Assembly: GCF_041734735.1 (NCBI RefSeq)
Contig: NC_134878.1
Coordinates: forward strand, 30,720,311-30,784,310
Source: Babylonia areolata
Taxonomy: Eukaryota > Mollusca > Gastropoda > Neogastropoda > Buccinidae
Direction of reading: 5' to 3'
DNA: 64,000 nucleotides
Numbering within the stretch: the first letter of the stretch is position 1; each line of letters opens with the position of its first letter. Positions 54,901-57,369 of the stretch are shown in pieces. The position numbers were made by a program, and so were the translations under genes. The notes beneath the pieces are model-generated. The model made no database searches. It saw nothing but the letters and a program-made list of their open reading frames with translations, and was not told the origin of the DNA.

Positions 54901-54973
54901 TGGGTGTGGACAGACGGTGAAGCGTAGGAACCTGCAACAAGTGATGTTTGCCTCAGGGGGTGACCTCAGCTGA
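10241..54973 (+). CDS. RTEL1: RTEL1, regulator of telomere elongation helicase (34 coding exons)
   Basis: An ATP-dependent 5'-3' DNA helicase of the XPD/FANCJ superfamily-2 Fe-S group. It acts in the nucleus to unwind T-loops, D-loops and G-quadruplexes at telomeres and replication forks. Exons: 10241-10342, 11174-11411, 12843-12930, 14655-14736, 15239-15299, 16210-16294, 16771-16855, 17376-17441, 18099-18246, 19567-19605, 20340-20412, 22539-22639, 23421-23482, 23616-23690, 24154-24238, 25667-25799, 26541-26654, 28308-28348, 30878-30963, 31873-31950, 33098-33175, 33819-33959, 35147-35262, 37058-37181, 40210-40387, 41078-41175, 42080-42121, 43664-43723, 45024-45215, 47398-47542, 49585-49722, 51686-52342, 53355-53455, 54881-54973. 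All junctions keep phase and give 1334 residues, slightly longer than the human protein. Walker A is residues 45-49 (K48), Fe-S cysteines C156, C174, C183, C221, DEAH 264-267, motif VI about 705-713, harmonin-N-like domain about 947-1051, C4C4 RING-like about 1274-1312. The start ATG sits in an exon whose acceptor is at 10214, so a non-coding 5' exon lies upstream. Vertebrate RTEL1 has two harmonin-N-like domains; only one is visible here. Confidence 0.95.
11174..11411 (+). CDS. RTEL1: RTEL1 coding exon 2 (Walker A)
   Basis: Residues 35-113 and one base of 114. Contains [14 protein letters not shown], the nucleotide-binding P-loop, with K48 as in human. An Ala/Glu-rich stretch follows. The donor G|GTTAGA is weak, but the phase matches exon 3. 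Confidence 0.95.
11936..12533. mobile_element. TIR element with 5-bp TSD (hAT5-like, non-autonomous)
   Basis: 598 bp from CAAGGTTCG to GAACCCTG, flanked by CTAGA at 11931-11935 and 12534-12538. Both ends carry many subterminal GGTCCTTTT-type repeats. The middle has a short basic coding remnant at about 12052-12180 ([10 protein letters not shown]). The ends and TSD length match the element at 13783-14307. hAT-type ends with a 5-bp TSD would fit the hAT5 group; no transposase core is left to prove it. Lies in RTEL1 intron 2. Confidence 0.75.
12843..12930 (+). CDS. RTEL1: RTEL1 coding exon 3 (motif Ia)
   Basis: Residues 114-142 and two bases of 143; reads [20 protein letters not shown], the conserved helicase motif Ia segment. 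Confidence 0.95.
13193..13440 (-). mobile_element. LINE 3' fragment, antisense
   Basis: Minus-strand translation reads [18 protein letters not shown] after a CNTCGK segment, a C2H2-like knuckle found at the C-terminus of some molluscan and other invertebrate non-LTR retrotransposon proteins. The 3' part recurs at 29990-30055 with few differences. Lies in RTEL1 intron 3. Confidence 0.55.
13783..14307. mobile_element. TIR element with 5-bp TSD (hAT5-like, non-autonomous)
   Basis: 525 bp. The left end CAGGGTTCGTCATTAAC (13783-13799) and right end GTTAGTGACGAACCCTG (14291-14307) are inverted repeats, and TGACT flanks both sides (13778-13782, 14308-14312). GAGCGC-rich subterminal repeats sit inside both ends. 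On the minus strand 14061-13933 reads as an acidic tail ending [10 protein letters not shown] and a stop, probably the last bit of a transposase. Lies in RTEL1 intron 3. Confidence 0.85.
14655..14736 (+). CDS. RTEL1: RTEL1 coding exon 4 (first Fe-S cysteine)
   Basis: Residues 143-170. Reads [20 protein letters not shown], equivalent to human KVCVLGSREQLCIHPEVKK. C156 is the first of four Fe-S ligands. Acceptor AATTTCAG, donor AAG|GTGTGT; 82 nt, which restores phase between exons 3 and 5. Confidence 0.95.
15239..15299 (+). CDS. RTEL1: RTEL1 coding exon 5 (second and third Fe-S cysteines)
   Basis: Residues 171-190 and one base of 191; [20 protein letters not shown] supplies C174 and C183. Confidence 0.95.
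16210..16294 (+). CDS. RTEL1: RTEL1 coding exon 6
   Basis: Residues 191-218 and two bases of 219; contains [15 protein letters not shown], matching human ILDIEDLVKSGSKH. Confidence 0.94.
16771..16855 (+). CDS. RTEL1: RTEL1 coding exon 7 (fourth Fe-S cysteine)
   Basis: Residues 219-247; [20 protein letters not shown] provides C221, then PYNYLLDPK. The acceptor follows a (TG)n tract. Confidence 0.95.
17376..17441 (+). CDS. RTEL1: RTEL1 coding exon 8 (DEAH box)
   Basis: Residues 248-269; [16 protein letters not shown] holds the Walker B/DEAH motif at 264-267, which coordinates Mg2+ and drives ATP hydrolysis. Confidence 0.95.
17985..18090 (+). repeat. SINE-D, 3' end
   Basis: Reads GGGCCCCACCTTCCTGTGCC through the ATGAATTCACTGCCCTGATG block to GGGACCTTTTAACCTTT, like the 3' half of the copies at 47885-48170 and 32030-32330. 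Its tail runs into the acceptor of RTEL1 exon 9. Confidence 0.8.
18099..18246 (+). CDS. RTEL1: RTEL1 coding exon 9
   Basis: Residues 270-318 and one base of 319; starts [20 protein letters not shown], matching human KMCEESASFDLTPHDLASG. Its donor G|GTACGT is the first unit of the 89-bp array that follows, and its pyrimidine tract lies in the tail of a SINE-D copy. Confidence 0.94.
18247..19143. repeat. 89-bp minisatellite that duplicates the exon 9 donor
   Basis: About ten units beginning at the true donor GTACGTCTGCACTCATCATG (18247). Nine later units begin GTACATCTGCACTCATG after AGTAG, at 18343, 18432, 18521, 18610, 18699, 18788, 18877, 18966 and 19055, almost all 89 bp apart. The minus-strand open frames across it are translations of the repeat, not genes. 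Confidence 0.95.
19567..19605 (+). CDS. RTEL1: RTEL1 coding exon 10 (39 nt)
   Basis: Residues 319-331 and one base of 332; [13 protein letters not shown], matching human LNMELEDIAKLK. Acceptor GTTACAG, donor A|GTAAGT. Confidence 0.88.
19860..20240. repeat. Degenerate ~43-bp tandem repeat
   Basis: About nine variable copies of a unit like GTGTTAATGTAGTGCATTAA followed by CACCCATGTAGACATGCACA. Lies in RTEL1 intron 10. Confidence 0.8.
20340..20412 (+). CDS. RTEL1: RTEL1 coding exon 11
   Basis: Residues 332-355 and two bases of 356; [20 protein letters not shown] fits human ILLRLEGAIDAVELP. The acceptor TTGGACAG is weak. A better-looking acceptor 50 bp upstream would break the frame, so this one was chosen by phase and homology. 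Confidence 0.85.
21815..22105 (+). repeat. SINE-A, old copy
   Basis: Carries GGGTTCAATC (decayed B box), TTAAAGATCCTGTGATCCAT and GGTCATACA blocks in the order of the intact copy at 60676-61042, but is heavily diverged. Confidence 0.65.
22539..22639 (+). CDS. RTEL1: RTEL1 coding exon 12
   Basis: Residues 356-389 and one base of 390; [20 protein letters not shown] matches human [20 protein letters not shown]. Confidence 0.92.
22735..23125 (+). mobile_element. AGATACCAAC-family element, copy 1 (left end altered)
   Basis: Shares CGCAGTTTGTTCCGAAATTA, CATGCTTTCCTGTCGTAACA and a GTTTACATTGAAACAGCATT block with copies at 44288-44725 and 50283-50745. It ends near GGGGTTGGCATATCT. No coding capacity. 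Lies in RTEL1 intron 12. Confidence 0.7.
23421..23482 (+). CDS. RTEL1: RTEL1 coding exon 13
   Basis: Residues 390-410; [20 protein letters not shown], weakly conserved but in phase, with good splice sites (GTTACAG, AAG|GTATGG). Confidence 0.9.
23616..23690 (+). CDS. RTEL1: RTEL1 coding exon 14
   Basis: Residues 411-435; [20 protein letters not shown] then AQHYK, matching the human segment IQIVFSVDPSEG through LQSYK. Confidence 0.92.
24154..24238 (+). CDS. RTEL1: RTEL1 coding exon 15
   Basis: Residues 436-463 and one base of 464; [20 protein letters not shown], matching human VHIHPDAG and SDAWS. Confidence 0.92.
24525..25666. repeat. ~46-bp minisatellite that duplicates the exon 16 acceptor
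   Basis: About 25 copies of a unit like GATTTCATGTTTGTGTTGTG followed by ACTGCAG and AGAGATATTTGACGATGAT. The last copy ends GTTGTGTGACTGTAG|AG, the real acceptor of RTEL1 exon 16. Most units hold a TGACTGCAG or TGACTACAG. Confidence 0.95.
25667..25799 (+). CDS. RTEL1: RTEL1 coding exon 16 (motif III/IV region)
   Basis: Residues 464-507 and two bases of 508; [20 protein letters not shown] then [20 protein letters not shown], the conserved TSGTL motif. Its acceptor GTGTGACTGTAG is the last member of the long 24525-25666 array. Confidence 0.95.
26541..26654 (+). CDS. RTEL1: RTEL1 coding exon 17
   Basis: Residues 508-545 and two bases of 546; [20 protein letters not shown] and [13 protein letters not shown]. 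The donor AG|GTCTGA is weak. Confidence 0.93.
26720..26910. repeat. 29-bp tandem repeat
   Basis: Six or seven copies of CTTACAGCTGGGCCAGAGAC followed by TAACTCAAG, just after RTEL1 exon 17. No resemblance to the exon 17 donor. Confidence 0.9.
27175..27395 (+). repeat. SINE-D, diverged copy
   Basis: Holds the family blocks GGGAAAGGCACTTTACTCTG, CCCAGGTGTGAATAGGTACC and GGCTATGGGACTTTTAACTT in order. Lies in RTEL1 intron 17. Confidence 0.75.
28308..28348 (+). CDS. RTEL1: RTEL1 coding exon 18 (41 nt)
   Basis: Residues 546-559 and one base of 560; [14 protein letters not shown] matches human RFSEECLSSLGKAL. Short, but both splice sites and phase agree. Confidence 0.9.
28495..29295. mobile_element. 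Pogo-like (Tc1/mariner) DNA transposon, internally deleted
   Basis: 801 bp with inverted ends CCGTAAAGTTCGGTCTAT (28495) and its complement ending at 29295, flanked by TA (28493-28494 and 29296-29297). Inside, 28773-28901 reads [20 protein letters not shown], the start of a pogo-type helix-turn-helix domain. 28918-29007 reads an acidic tail, [19 protein letters not shown] and stop. The catalytic DDE part between them is gone. Lies in RTEL1 intron 18. Confidence 0.85.
29625..29915 (+). repeat. SINE-D copy
   Basis: Contains the family blocks GATCAGGGTTTGAGGC (B-box region), CCTTGGGGAAGGCCCTTTAC and GGCTATGGGACCTTTAACCT in the usual order. Lies in RTEL1 intron 18. Confidence 0.8.
29985..30055 (-). 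mobile_element. LINE 3' fragment, second copy
   Basis: About 65 bp nearly identical to 13200-13270, from GATGGAGTCTCCCG to GTGTGTGTCCTCA. Confidence 0.6.
30406..30775 (+). repeat. SINE-C copy
   Basis: Head GGTGGCAGAATAGTTAAAAT, central block GATGATAAACTGAAGTCCTG, then GCACTGAAAAAGAACCCATG, then the tail GTTGGGTTATGCCGGCGGTC and GTGACACCTCCTTT. Lies in RTEL1 intron 18, about 100 bp before exon 19. Confidence 0.8.
30878..30963 (+). CDS. RTEL1: RTEL1 coding exon 19
   Basis: Residues 560-588; [20 protein letters not shown] then EKCVETWQ, near-identical to human [20 protein letters not shown]. Confidence 0.95.
31873..31950 (+). CDS. RTEL1: RTEL1 coding exon 20
   Basis: Residues 589-614; [19 protein letters not shown] aligns to human [20 protein letters not shown]. 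Confidence 0.93.
32030..32330 (+). repeat. SINE-D copy, well preserved
   Basis: Head ATGGCAGAATCGGTTAGGCA then TTGGACTTCTGATTCAGTG and a B-box-like GGTTTGAGGCC, the CCACCCAGGTGTGAACGGGG block, and the 3' end GGCAATGGGGCCTTGAACTT. A tRNA-like A and B box spacing is visible. Lies in RTEL1 intron 20. Confidence 0.85.
33098..33175 (+). CDS. RTEL1: RTEL1 coding exon 21
   Basis: Residues 615-640; [20 protein letters not shown] then AVCRGK, matching the human FLAVCRGK segment of helicase motif V. Confidence 0.94.
33819..33959 (+). CDS. RTEL1: RTEL1 coding exon 22 (motif V)
   Basis: Residues 641-687; [20 protein letters not shown] then [20 protein letters not shown], matching human [20 protein letters not shown]. 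Donor GTG|GTCAGT. Confidence 0.95.
34722..35112 (+). repeat. SINE-C copy, full length
   Basis: Head GAGGAAGGTGGGAGAATGAT with B-box-like GGGTTCGAGTCCTGG, central domain GAGACGATAAACCGAGGTTC, and tail CAGATGTGGTGTATG through ACGCCTCCTTGAGAAACTGA. Lies in RTEL1 intron 22. Confidence 0.88.
35147..35262 (+). CDS. RTEL1: RTEL1 coding exon 23 (motif VI)
   Basis: Residues 688-725 and two bases of 726; [20 protein letters not shown] then [13 protein letters not shown]. It holds the arginine-finger motif QAIGRVIRH (705-713). A SINE-C copy ends about 35 bp upstream of the acceptor. Confidence 0.95.
35583..36115 (+). repeat. SINE-A copy with extended 3' tail
   Basis: tRNA-like head GCCGAATAGTTAAGCGTTGG and B box GGGTTCGAATC, the TTTTCCGATCTCCCAGGTCA body, and ATGGCGGGGTAAA. 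A further block ends GTAAAGCGCTTAGAGC and GGCACTATATAAGTAT, which the 60676 copy lacks. Lies in RTEL1 intron 23. Confidence 0.8.
36180..36800. repeat. 40-bp minisatellite that resembles the exon 24 acceptor
   Basis: About 15 copies of GATCTTTTTGTGTCATGCAG followed by GTTTTGATGCAGATGGAAAT. The real acceptor, GATCTTTTTTTGTGTGGTGCAG|GTTTTC at 37057, has the same layout, and weaker copies bridge the gap between 36800 and 37058. Confidence 0.93.
36861..36904. repeat. TG microsatellite
   Basis: A (TG)n tract inside RTEL1 intron 23. Confidence 0.9.
37058..37181 (+). CDS. RTEL1: RTEL1 coding exon 24 (end of helicase core)
   Basis: Residues 726-767; [20 protein letters not shown] then [10 protein letters not shown], matching human [20 protein letters not shown]. 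The acceptor resembles the unit of the 40-bp array upstream. Confidence 0.95.
37248..38098 (+). repeat. SINE-A, inserted in SINE-E and itself split by a LINE
   Basis: Head AGCCGAGGGGTTAAAGCGTT, B box GGGTTCGAATCACAG, body to CCCAGGTCAACAT (37361). It resumes at 37901 and ends GGTCATACACATAAAAGCCC. It entered the SINE-E copy inside its B box. Confidence 0.85.
37362..37890 (+). mobile_element. LINE 3' fragment, RTE/SR2-like, 5'-truncated, with TSD
   Basis: Reads in one open frame of 144 codons from 37447 ([20 protein letters not shown], then [20 protein letters not shown] and [15 protein letters not shown]), the C-terminal region of an RTE-type reverse transcriptase protein, ending in a stop followed by an AAGTC microsatellite tail. 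CCAGGTCAACAT flanks both sides (37350-37361 and about 37899-37910), a 12-bp target duplication inside SINE-A. The frame has no internal stop, so the insertion is fairly young; the 5' truncation makes it inactive. Confidence 0.88.
38234..38656 (+). repeat. SINE-B copy, inserted in SINE-E
   Basis: Head GGAGTGATGGCCTAGAGGTA with B box GGTTCGAATCACGG, central domain GAGACGATAAACCAAGGTCC, 3' part TGGCGCTGTAGTGTAGCGAC and CTCTCCCTGGGGAGAGC, ending in an ACAAT repeat tail. Confidence 0.88.
38934..39592. mobile_element. piggyBac-like DNA transposon, internally deleted
   Basis: 659 bp with inverted ends CTCTCTCCGGACGA and TCGTCCCGAGTGAG, flanked by TTAA at 38930-38933 and 39593-39596. A short acidic frame at 39275-39376 ([20 protein letters not shown]) fits the N-terminus of piggyBac transposases. 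The catalytic domain is absent. Lies in RTEL1 intron 24. Confidence 0.85.
39660..40010. repeat. ~131-bp tandem repeat, 2.6 copies
   Basis: A unit starting TAGACAGTTTTATTGTTTGA and containing CTTTGCCTTATTAAGAAGTC and CTGTATGGCTATATGGTCTA. The second and third copies are nearly identical. Confidence 0.92.
40210..40387 (+). CDS. RTEL1: RTEL1 coding exon 25
   Basis: Residues 768-826 and one base of 827; [20 protein letters not shown], later [16 protein letters not shown]. The start aligns with human MPAPAPRATAP; the rest is linker. Confidence 0.88.
40500..41000. repeat. CA-rich block, ~190-bp tandem duplication
   Basis: A unit with (CA)n, CATCTATGCACGCACGTACA, GCATGAACAGACACACTTGC and AAGGAGATTTAATTCTAAGG occurs at about 40535-40718 and 40724-40908, with a partial third copy to about 41000. 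Confidence 0.88.
41078..41175 (+). CDS. RTEL1: RTEL1 coding exon 26
   Basis: Residues 827-859; [20 protein letters not shown] then LQALDTME, aligning with human PRGLLAALEHSE. Confidence 0.88.
41620..41925 (+). repeat. SINE-C copy, 3' truncated
   Basis: Head GTGGCAGAATGGTTCAGACG, B box GGGTTTGAACCCTGG, central GAGATTATAAATCAAGGGCC and AGAAGAAATCCAGTCTGATA; the hairpin tail is missing. Lies in RTEL1 intron 26. Confidence 0.82.
42080..42121 (+). CDS. RTEL1: RTEL1 coding exon 27 (42 nt)
   Basis: Residues 860-873; [14 protein letters not shown]. Homology is weak, but the acceptor ATTTTTCAG, donor CAG|GTATGT and phase 0 on both ends support it. As a 42-nt exon it could be skipped without a frame change. 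Confidence 0.7.
43664..43723 (+). CDS. RTEL1: RTEL1 coding exon 28 (basic segment)
   Basis: Residues 874-893; [20 protein letters not shown] matches human RPAEEPRGGRKKIRLVSH. The KRRK run is probably the nuclear localisation signal. Confidence 0.88.
44130..44862. repeat. ~140-bp direct duplication on both sides of an inserted element
   Basis: 44130-44272 and 44733-44862 are diverged copies (GGAATGCAG, CTTGAAATGTTT, CCAGTGCTCTCTC, GTCCTCAC, CAGTGCACTGAATGTGG in both), with an AGATACCAAC-family element between them. Confidence 0.75.
44288..44725 (+). mobile_element. AGATACCAAC-family element, copy 2
   Basis: About 440 bp from GATACCAACTATAATGATTT to ACAGGGGTTGGCATCT. Its ends form a short imperfect inverted repeat (AGATA/GCCAAC). 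Same internal blocks as the other two copies, including GAGGCCAGGGCAGTCGCTAC. Probably a non-autonomous DNA transposon; superfamily not determinable. Confidence 0.72.
44875..45023. repeat. 58-bp repeat that duplicates the exon 29 acceptor
   Basis: Three copies of a unit ending TCAGCTGTGTAACGTGTTACAG-like sequence, with AG at 44906-44907, 44964-44965 and, as the real exon 29 acceptor, 45022-45023. Each spacing is 58 bp. The ACAAGTGGTGAAAAGAAC block also repeats. Confidence 0.88.
45024..45215 (+). CDS. RTEL1: RTEL1 coding exon 29
   Basis: Residues 894-957; a Thr/Ser-rich linker (T5 then STSTSS) followed by [11 protein letters not shown], the start of the harmonin-N-like domain. The acceptor GTATTACAG is the last of three similar 58-bp-spaced copies. 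Confidence 0.9.
45735..46275. repeat. 64-bp minisatellite, 8 copies
   Basis: A highly uniform unit GAGTGTGAAGTGCGATCACT, then ACTTATTATATCC, GGTGTCACTGATTTTGCTGA and TCAGAAT. Lies in RTEL1 intron 29. It includes a TGATCAG but does not match an exon boundary. Confidence 0.95.
46434..46795 (+). repeat. SINE-C copy, head rearranged
   Basis: B box GGGTTCGAATCCTGATC, central GAGACGATAAGCTGAGGTCC, tail GCAGATCTGGTGTGGTGTAT through GACGCCTTGAGAAACTGAAA. Lies directly before the 51-bp array. Confidence 0.82.
46810..47397. repeat. 51-bp minisatellite that duplicates the exon 30 acceptor
   Basis: Eleven copies of TTTGTGCTTGTGCAG|GTGAAAGCTGTGTTGGTCAA then GGGGTTAATCTATACA. Acceptor-like boundaries fall before 46847, 46898, 46948, 46999, 47050, 47101, 47152, 47195, 47245, 47296 and 47347. 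The twelfth boundary, before 47398, is the real exon 30 start. The last three are 153, 102 and 51 nt from it and open in the exon's frame. Confidence 0.96.
47398..47542 (+). CDS. RTEL1: RTEL1 coding exon 30 (harmonin-N-like domain)
   Basis: Residues 958-1005 and one base of 1006; [20 protein letters not shown] then [16 protein letters not shown], matching human [20 protein letters not shown] and its HNLLQGF segment. The intron/exon boundary (TGTGCAG|GTGAAAGCTGTGCTG) is the template-like end of the 51-bp array. Confidence 0.93.
47585..47700 (-). repeat. SINE-A 3' fragment, antisense
   Basis: Holds the complement of the family 3' block: GTACACGAGTGGGCTTTTAC, GACCTTTTTTACCCC and CATGTAGGCAGCCATTC. 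Confidence 0.78.
47741..47795. repeat. GA/TG microsatellite
   Basis: A (GA)n tract continues directly into a (TG)n tract. Confidence 0.9.
47885..48170 (+). repeat. SINE-D copy, full length
   Basis: Head GCCAGAATCGGTTAGGCGTT, B-box-like GGTTTGAGGCC, body GGGGGAAAGACACTTTCCTC, and 3' end AAAAGGTCATAGGACCTTTC. Lies in RTEL1 intron 30. Confidence 0.86.
48490..49365. repeat. 58-bp minisatellite, 15 copies, with fused acceptor- and donor-like motifs
   Basis: A near-identical unit TTTATGAGGCTCTTTCAGTG then GTAAGTGAAATAGCTGTCAT and AGTTAAATACAGTGATAC. Nearly every unit contains CTCTTTCAG, two bases, then GTAAGTG. Lies in RTEL1 intron 30, ending about 220 bp before exon 31. The high uniformity points to recent expansion or homogenisation. 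Confidence 0.97.
49585..49722 (+). CDS. RTEL1: RTEL1 coding exon 31 (harmonin-N-like domain)
   Basis: Residues 1006-1051 and one base of 1052; [20 protein letters not shown] then [13 protein letters not shown], very close to human [20 protein letters not shown] and CGYRPEH. Confidence 0.94.
50283..50745 (+). mobile_element. AGATACCAAC-family element, copy 3
   Basis: Starts AGATACCAACTGTTATGATA and ends near TTTTGCATCTCTG. Shares CAGTTTGTTCTGACGTTACA and CATGCTTTCCTATCGTAACA with the other copies. Lies in RTEL1 intron 31. Confidence 0.72.
51686..52342 (+). CDS. RTEL1: RTEL1 coding exon 32 (long Ser/Thr-rich linker)
   Basis: Residues 1052-1270 and one base of 1271; a 657-nt exon of low-complexity, Ser/Thr/Pro-rich sequence with a basic GRKRKSP near the end, poorly conserved and probably disordered. 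Continuing in frame past 52342 reaches a stop at 52381. The donor is CAG|GCAAGT, a GC-AG intron, chosen because it gives phase 1 as exon 33 needs. I found no PCNA-interacting (PIP) box of the human type. Confidence 0.85.
52421..52532 (+). repeat. SINE-C, 3' end only
   Basis: GCATGTTGGGTTACGCTGCT through TGTAGTGTAGCGTATATGG to ACGCTTCCTTGAGCTACTGA, with a GATACT repeat tail. 5' truncated. Lies about 80 bp after the exon 32 donor. Confidence 0.8.
52600..52850 (-). repeat. SINE-B, antisense, diverged
   Basis: Complement of the family 3' block (TTTGTATTGTATT tail, CTGATGTTTCTGTATGAAAT, GGGCTGCTCTCCCTAGAGAG) followed by AGAGTTTTGCCAGGGACAGT of the central domain. Confidence 0.75.
52975..53110 (+). 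repeat. SINE-D fragment
   Basis: GGGGAAAGACATTTTACTCT, GTGTGAATGGGTACATGACT and GGCTATGGAACCTTTATCCT in family order; head absent. Confidence 0.65.
53355..53455 (+). CDS. RTEL1: RTEL1 coding exon 33 (C4C4 RING-like)
   Basis: Residues 1271-1304; [20 protein letters not shown] then [13 protein letters not shown]. The paired cysteines match human CVCQGCGAEDVVPFQCPACD and RCQACW, the zinc-binding domain that contacts TRF2 in mammals. Confidence 0.92.
53470..54870. repeat. Degenerate tandem repeat around the final exon's acceptor, split by SINE-E
   Basis: 53470-53732 and 54606-54870 share many diverged copies of AATGATGTGAATGTGTCTGA then TCATTTCA. The SINE-E copy (53733-54605) lies inside. Confidence 0.75.
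53733..54605 (-). repeat. SINE-E, complete long SINE, antisense, with 17-bp TSD
   Basis: 873 bp. On the minus strand it starts GCCGCCGTGGCGAAGTGGTT (tRNA-like A box), with B box CGGGTTCGAATCCC, and ends in a poly-A tail (the T-run at 53733-53754). The 17-bp direct repeat GTGTATCTGACTATTTC is identical at 53716-53732 and 54606-54622, so the insertion is recent. Unusually long for a SINE; no RT coding seen. Lies in RTEL1 intron 33. Confidence 0.88.
54881..54973 (+). CDS. RTEL1: RTEL1 coding exon 34 (C-terminus and stop)
   Basis: Residues 1305-1334 and [23 protein letters not shown] completes the zinc ligands (human MCPACHTASRKQSVMQVFW). Confidence 0.92.
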   Translation, partial: GDKRCPGGCGQTVKRRNLQQVMFASGGDLS

Positions 54974-55007
54974 CCGCCCTGTCACGCGTGTGTCTTCATT
55001 TACACAT

Positions 55008-55385
55008 GTCATTATCCCAAGTAATTTGCAGACAGAGTCATCTTGAGTAATTTACAGAGGGAGTCATTATCCTGAGTAATTCATATAGGAGTCTTTATCC
55101 TGAGTAATTTACAGAGGGGGCAAATATCCTGAGTAATTTACAAAGGGAGTCATCCTGAATTACAAAAGAGTCATAATCCTGAAGAATTTACATGTTTTAT
55201 TATTCCGAGTACTTTACAGAGGGACTCGTCTTGTGTAATTTACAGATGACTGTGATGTGTAATTATTGTCAGTAATTTACAGAGGAGTCTGAAATTGTTG
55301 TGAGTAATGTGCAGAGGATTCATTGTTCTGAGTAGTTTACAGGAGTCATAATTGTCTTGTATGATATGCAGAGGAGTATATGCAT
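55008..55385. repeat. Degenerate ~27-bp tandem repeat in the 3'UTR
   Basis: About 14 variable copies of CCTGAGTAATTTACAGAGGA then GTCATTAT. Confidence 0.8.
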
Positions 55386-56571
55386 CCAGGTTTCAAGTAC
55401 AGTATGATATATTCAATGAAACTGAAACAATATTAAGTAGAACTTGAAAGTTCCTGATCTGAGAGCATTGTGTTCTGAATGTTTCTGATGGTCAAATTTT
55501 TTTTTTGGGGGGAAGTATTTTTTAACTGTGTCCACTCTTGTGGTCTTCGATCGCTCACTATTGTTACCACACCAGCCTGTGTTCACGGTCTTCGATGACA
55601 AAGAGAAACTTCTGGCACCTGATTTTCTGGTACTGGCATGTGCTTTGTATTTTTGTACTCTTCCACTGTGACTTGTAACCTCTTTGTAATCATGGGAGTC
55701 ACAGAATATTCAAAATTATCATGAGGTTGTTTTGGGGTTTGATTTTGTTTTGTTAAATTGTGAGACGTATGAGTATGTATGTAACCATTTTATTTATATA
55801 TATATATATCTTGCATTCTTCCAGGACTGAACAGGTGCAGTAGATCAGTACTGACGTTTTTCCTGTCATGAGAAAGAAGTTCATGGTCCATTGAAATAGG
55901 AACATCTGGCACTTCGATCTGTTCCAGGACTAGGAGAGAGGCTGCAGGATGATGTCAACATTGATCTGTACACAAGAGCCCTCTTAGGCCACGTTCACAC
56001 CAAGCCAAGCCATTTACGCTTTCCCACCTTGTATGCTGGCAACAAGTGTTCGCACTGGTTACCAGCTGTCTCCAGCCACCTTTTTGATTCATGGTGTGCA
56101 CACAATTGAGACCGATGGCTGGTCCAAGGGACAGCACGCTTAAATGATACTGGCAGTGTGAATTCTATTTGCTTCTTCTGTCGGGAGAGCATTGTAGCTG
56201 ACATTAACTGGCTGCGTCTGACTGAAGTGTGTTACTGTGTCAGGCTGATGGTAACTGGCTGAGTTTGGTGTGTTCATTGCCTTAAGCTATCTCTTCTCAG
56301 ACGTGCTTTGTGAATGTTACCCAAACTGGAGGATCATGATGCAAGTCATGGTAACCATACTAAAATACACAGGTAGATTTATGCAGAAATGACTTTGCAC
56401 TATAAGATCAGTGTCAATCTTTTGCACCCAAGTCATGGGCAAGTATGCCACTGTAAATGTCCATTTCAAGGAGATAACTTGATGTTTGCATGACCTGATT
56501 AAATGAGAAACTTAACTCTTTAAAAGAGTGAAGGTTACATATAATGAAATAACGGCATAAAATTAAGTTTC

Positions 56572-56577
56572 AATAAA
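56572..56577 (+). terminator. Polyadenylation signal, RTEL1 side
   Basis: AATAAA, the clearest + strand signal downstream of the RTEL1 stop. Assignment is inferred. Confidence 0.5.
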
Positions 56578-56632
56578 ATTCACATGTACACAAAGTCATT
56601 TTTCAAGTCCTTTTAATTATTTTGCTAACTGT

Positions 56633-57102
56633 ATCATACAAAATTCACCTGGATTAACACCGTTGAATATTTGTCTCACACACGCGTTCCATAAATCCAA
56701 ATGCTTAAATCATTCATTTCAAAACTATTCCAGCAGTACAGTAACATTCATACACACCAAAACATAAAATGTATCAAATCATTCATATACAACAAACACC
56801 ATATATATATATATATATTTTACAATATGAATATGCTCAAATCATTACTCTCTGAAGATGCTTAATCATCATACAAAATTCACCTGGATGTACACCATTG
56901 AACATTTTAGTTTGTCTCACACATGTGTTCCATAAATCCATATGCTTAAATCATTCATTTCGAAACTATTCCAGCAGTACAGTAGCATTCATGCACACAT
57001 ATACATAAAATGTATCAAATCATTCATATACAACAAACACCATATATTTTTTTACAATATGAATATGCTTAAAATCATTTCTCTGTGAAGATGCTTGATC
57101 AG
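56633..57102. repeat. ~234-bp tandem duplication between the convergent genes
   Basis: Copies at 56633-56866 and 56867-57102 share ATACAAAATTCACCTGGAT, GTTCCATAAATCCA, CTATTCCAGCAGTACAGTA, ATTCATATACAACAAACACC and TGAAGATGCTT, with scattered differences. Confidence 0.92.
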
Positions 57103-57120
57103 CCATATCACATTGTCCTT

Positions 57121-57126
57121 TTTATT
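57121..57126 (-). terminator. Polyadenylation signal, ENPP side
   Basis: TTTATT on the + strand (AATAAA on the -), the first good signal downstream of the ENPP stop at 57764. It implies a 3'UTR of about 640 nt that contains a SINE-D copy. Confidence 0.45.
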
Positions 57127-57369
57127 TCCTTTTTTTAAGGGTATGAGAGAAGATGGTTAATGACATTTTGATTTTCCCTTTAACTGTTACATGAAAGGAA
57201 AGTATGCAGTACAAGAAAATGGTAAAAGTCTAACACACATCTTGGATATTTTGGTCAGGGAAGTGCAAATGAACCACACAATTCAAAGGAATATGTGAAA
57301 ACTAACATGTCAAAGTTGAGGTTGCACAGACTGGCACTGAAGGAAAACAAAAGAATCATCTGATCACAG

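Larger units (their letters stand above)
54974..56595 (+). other. RTEL1: RTEL1 3'UTR
   Basis: Runs from the stop to the first good AATAAA on the + strand. The end is inferred, and an earlier end is possible. Confidence 0.55.
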
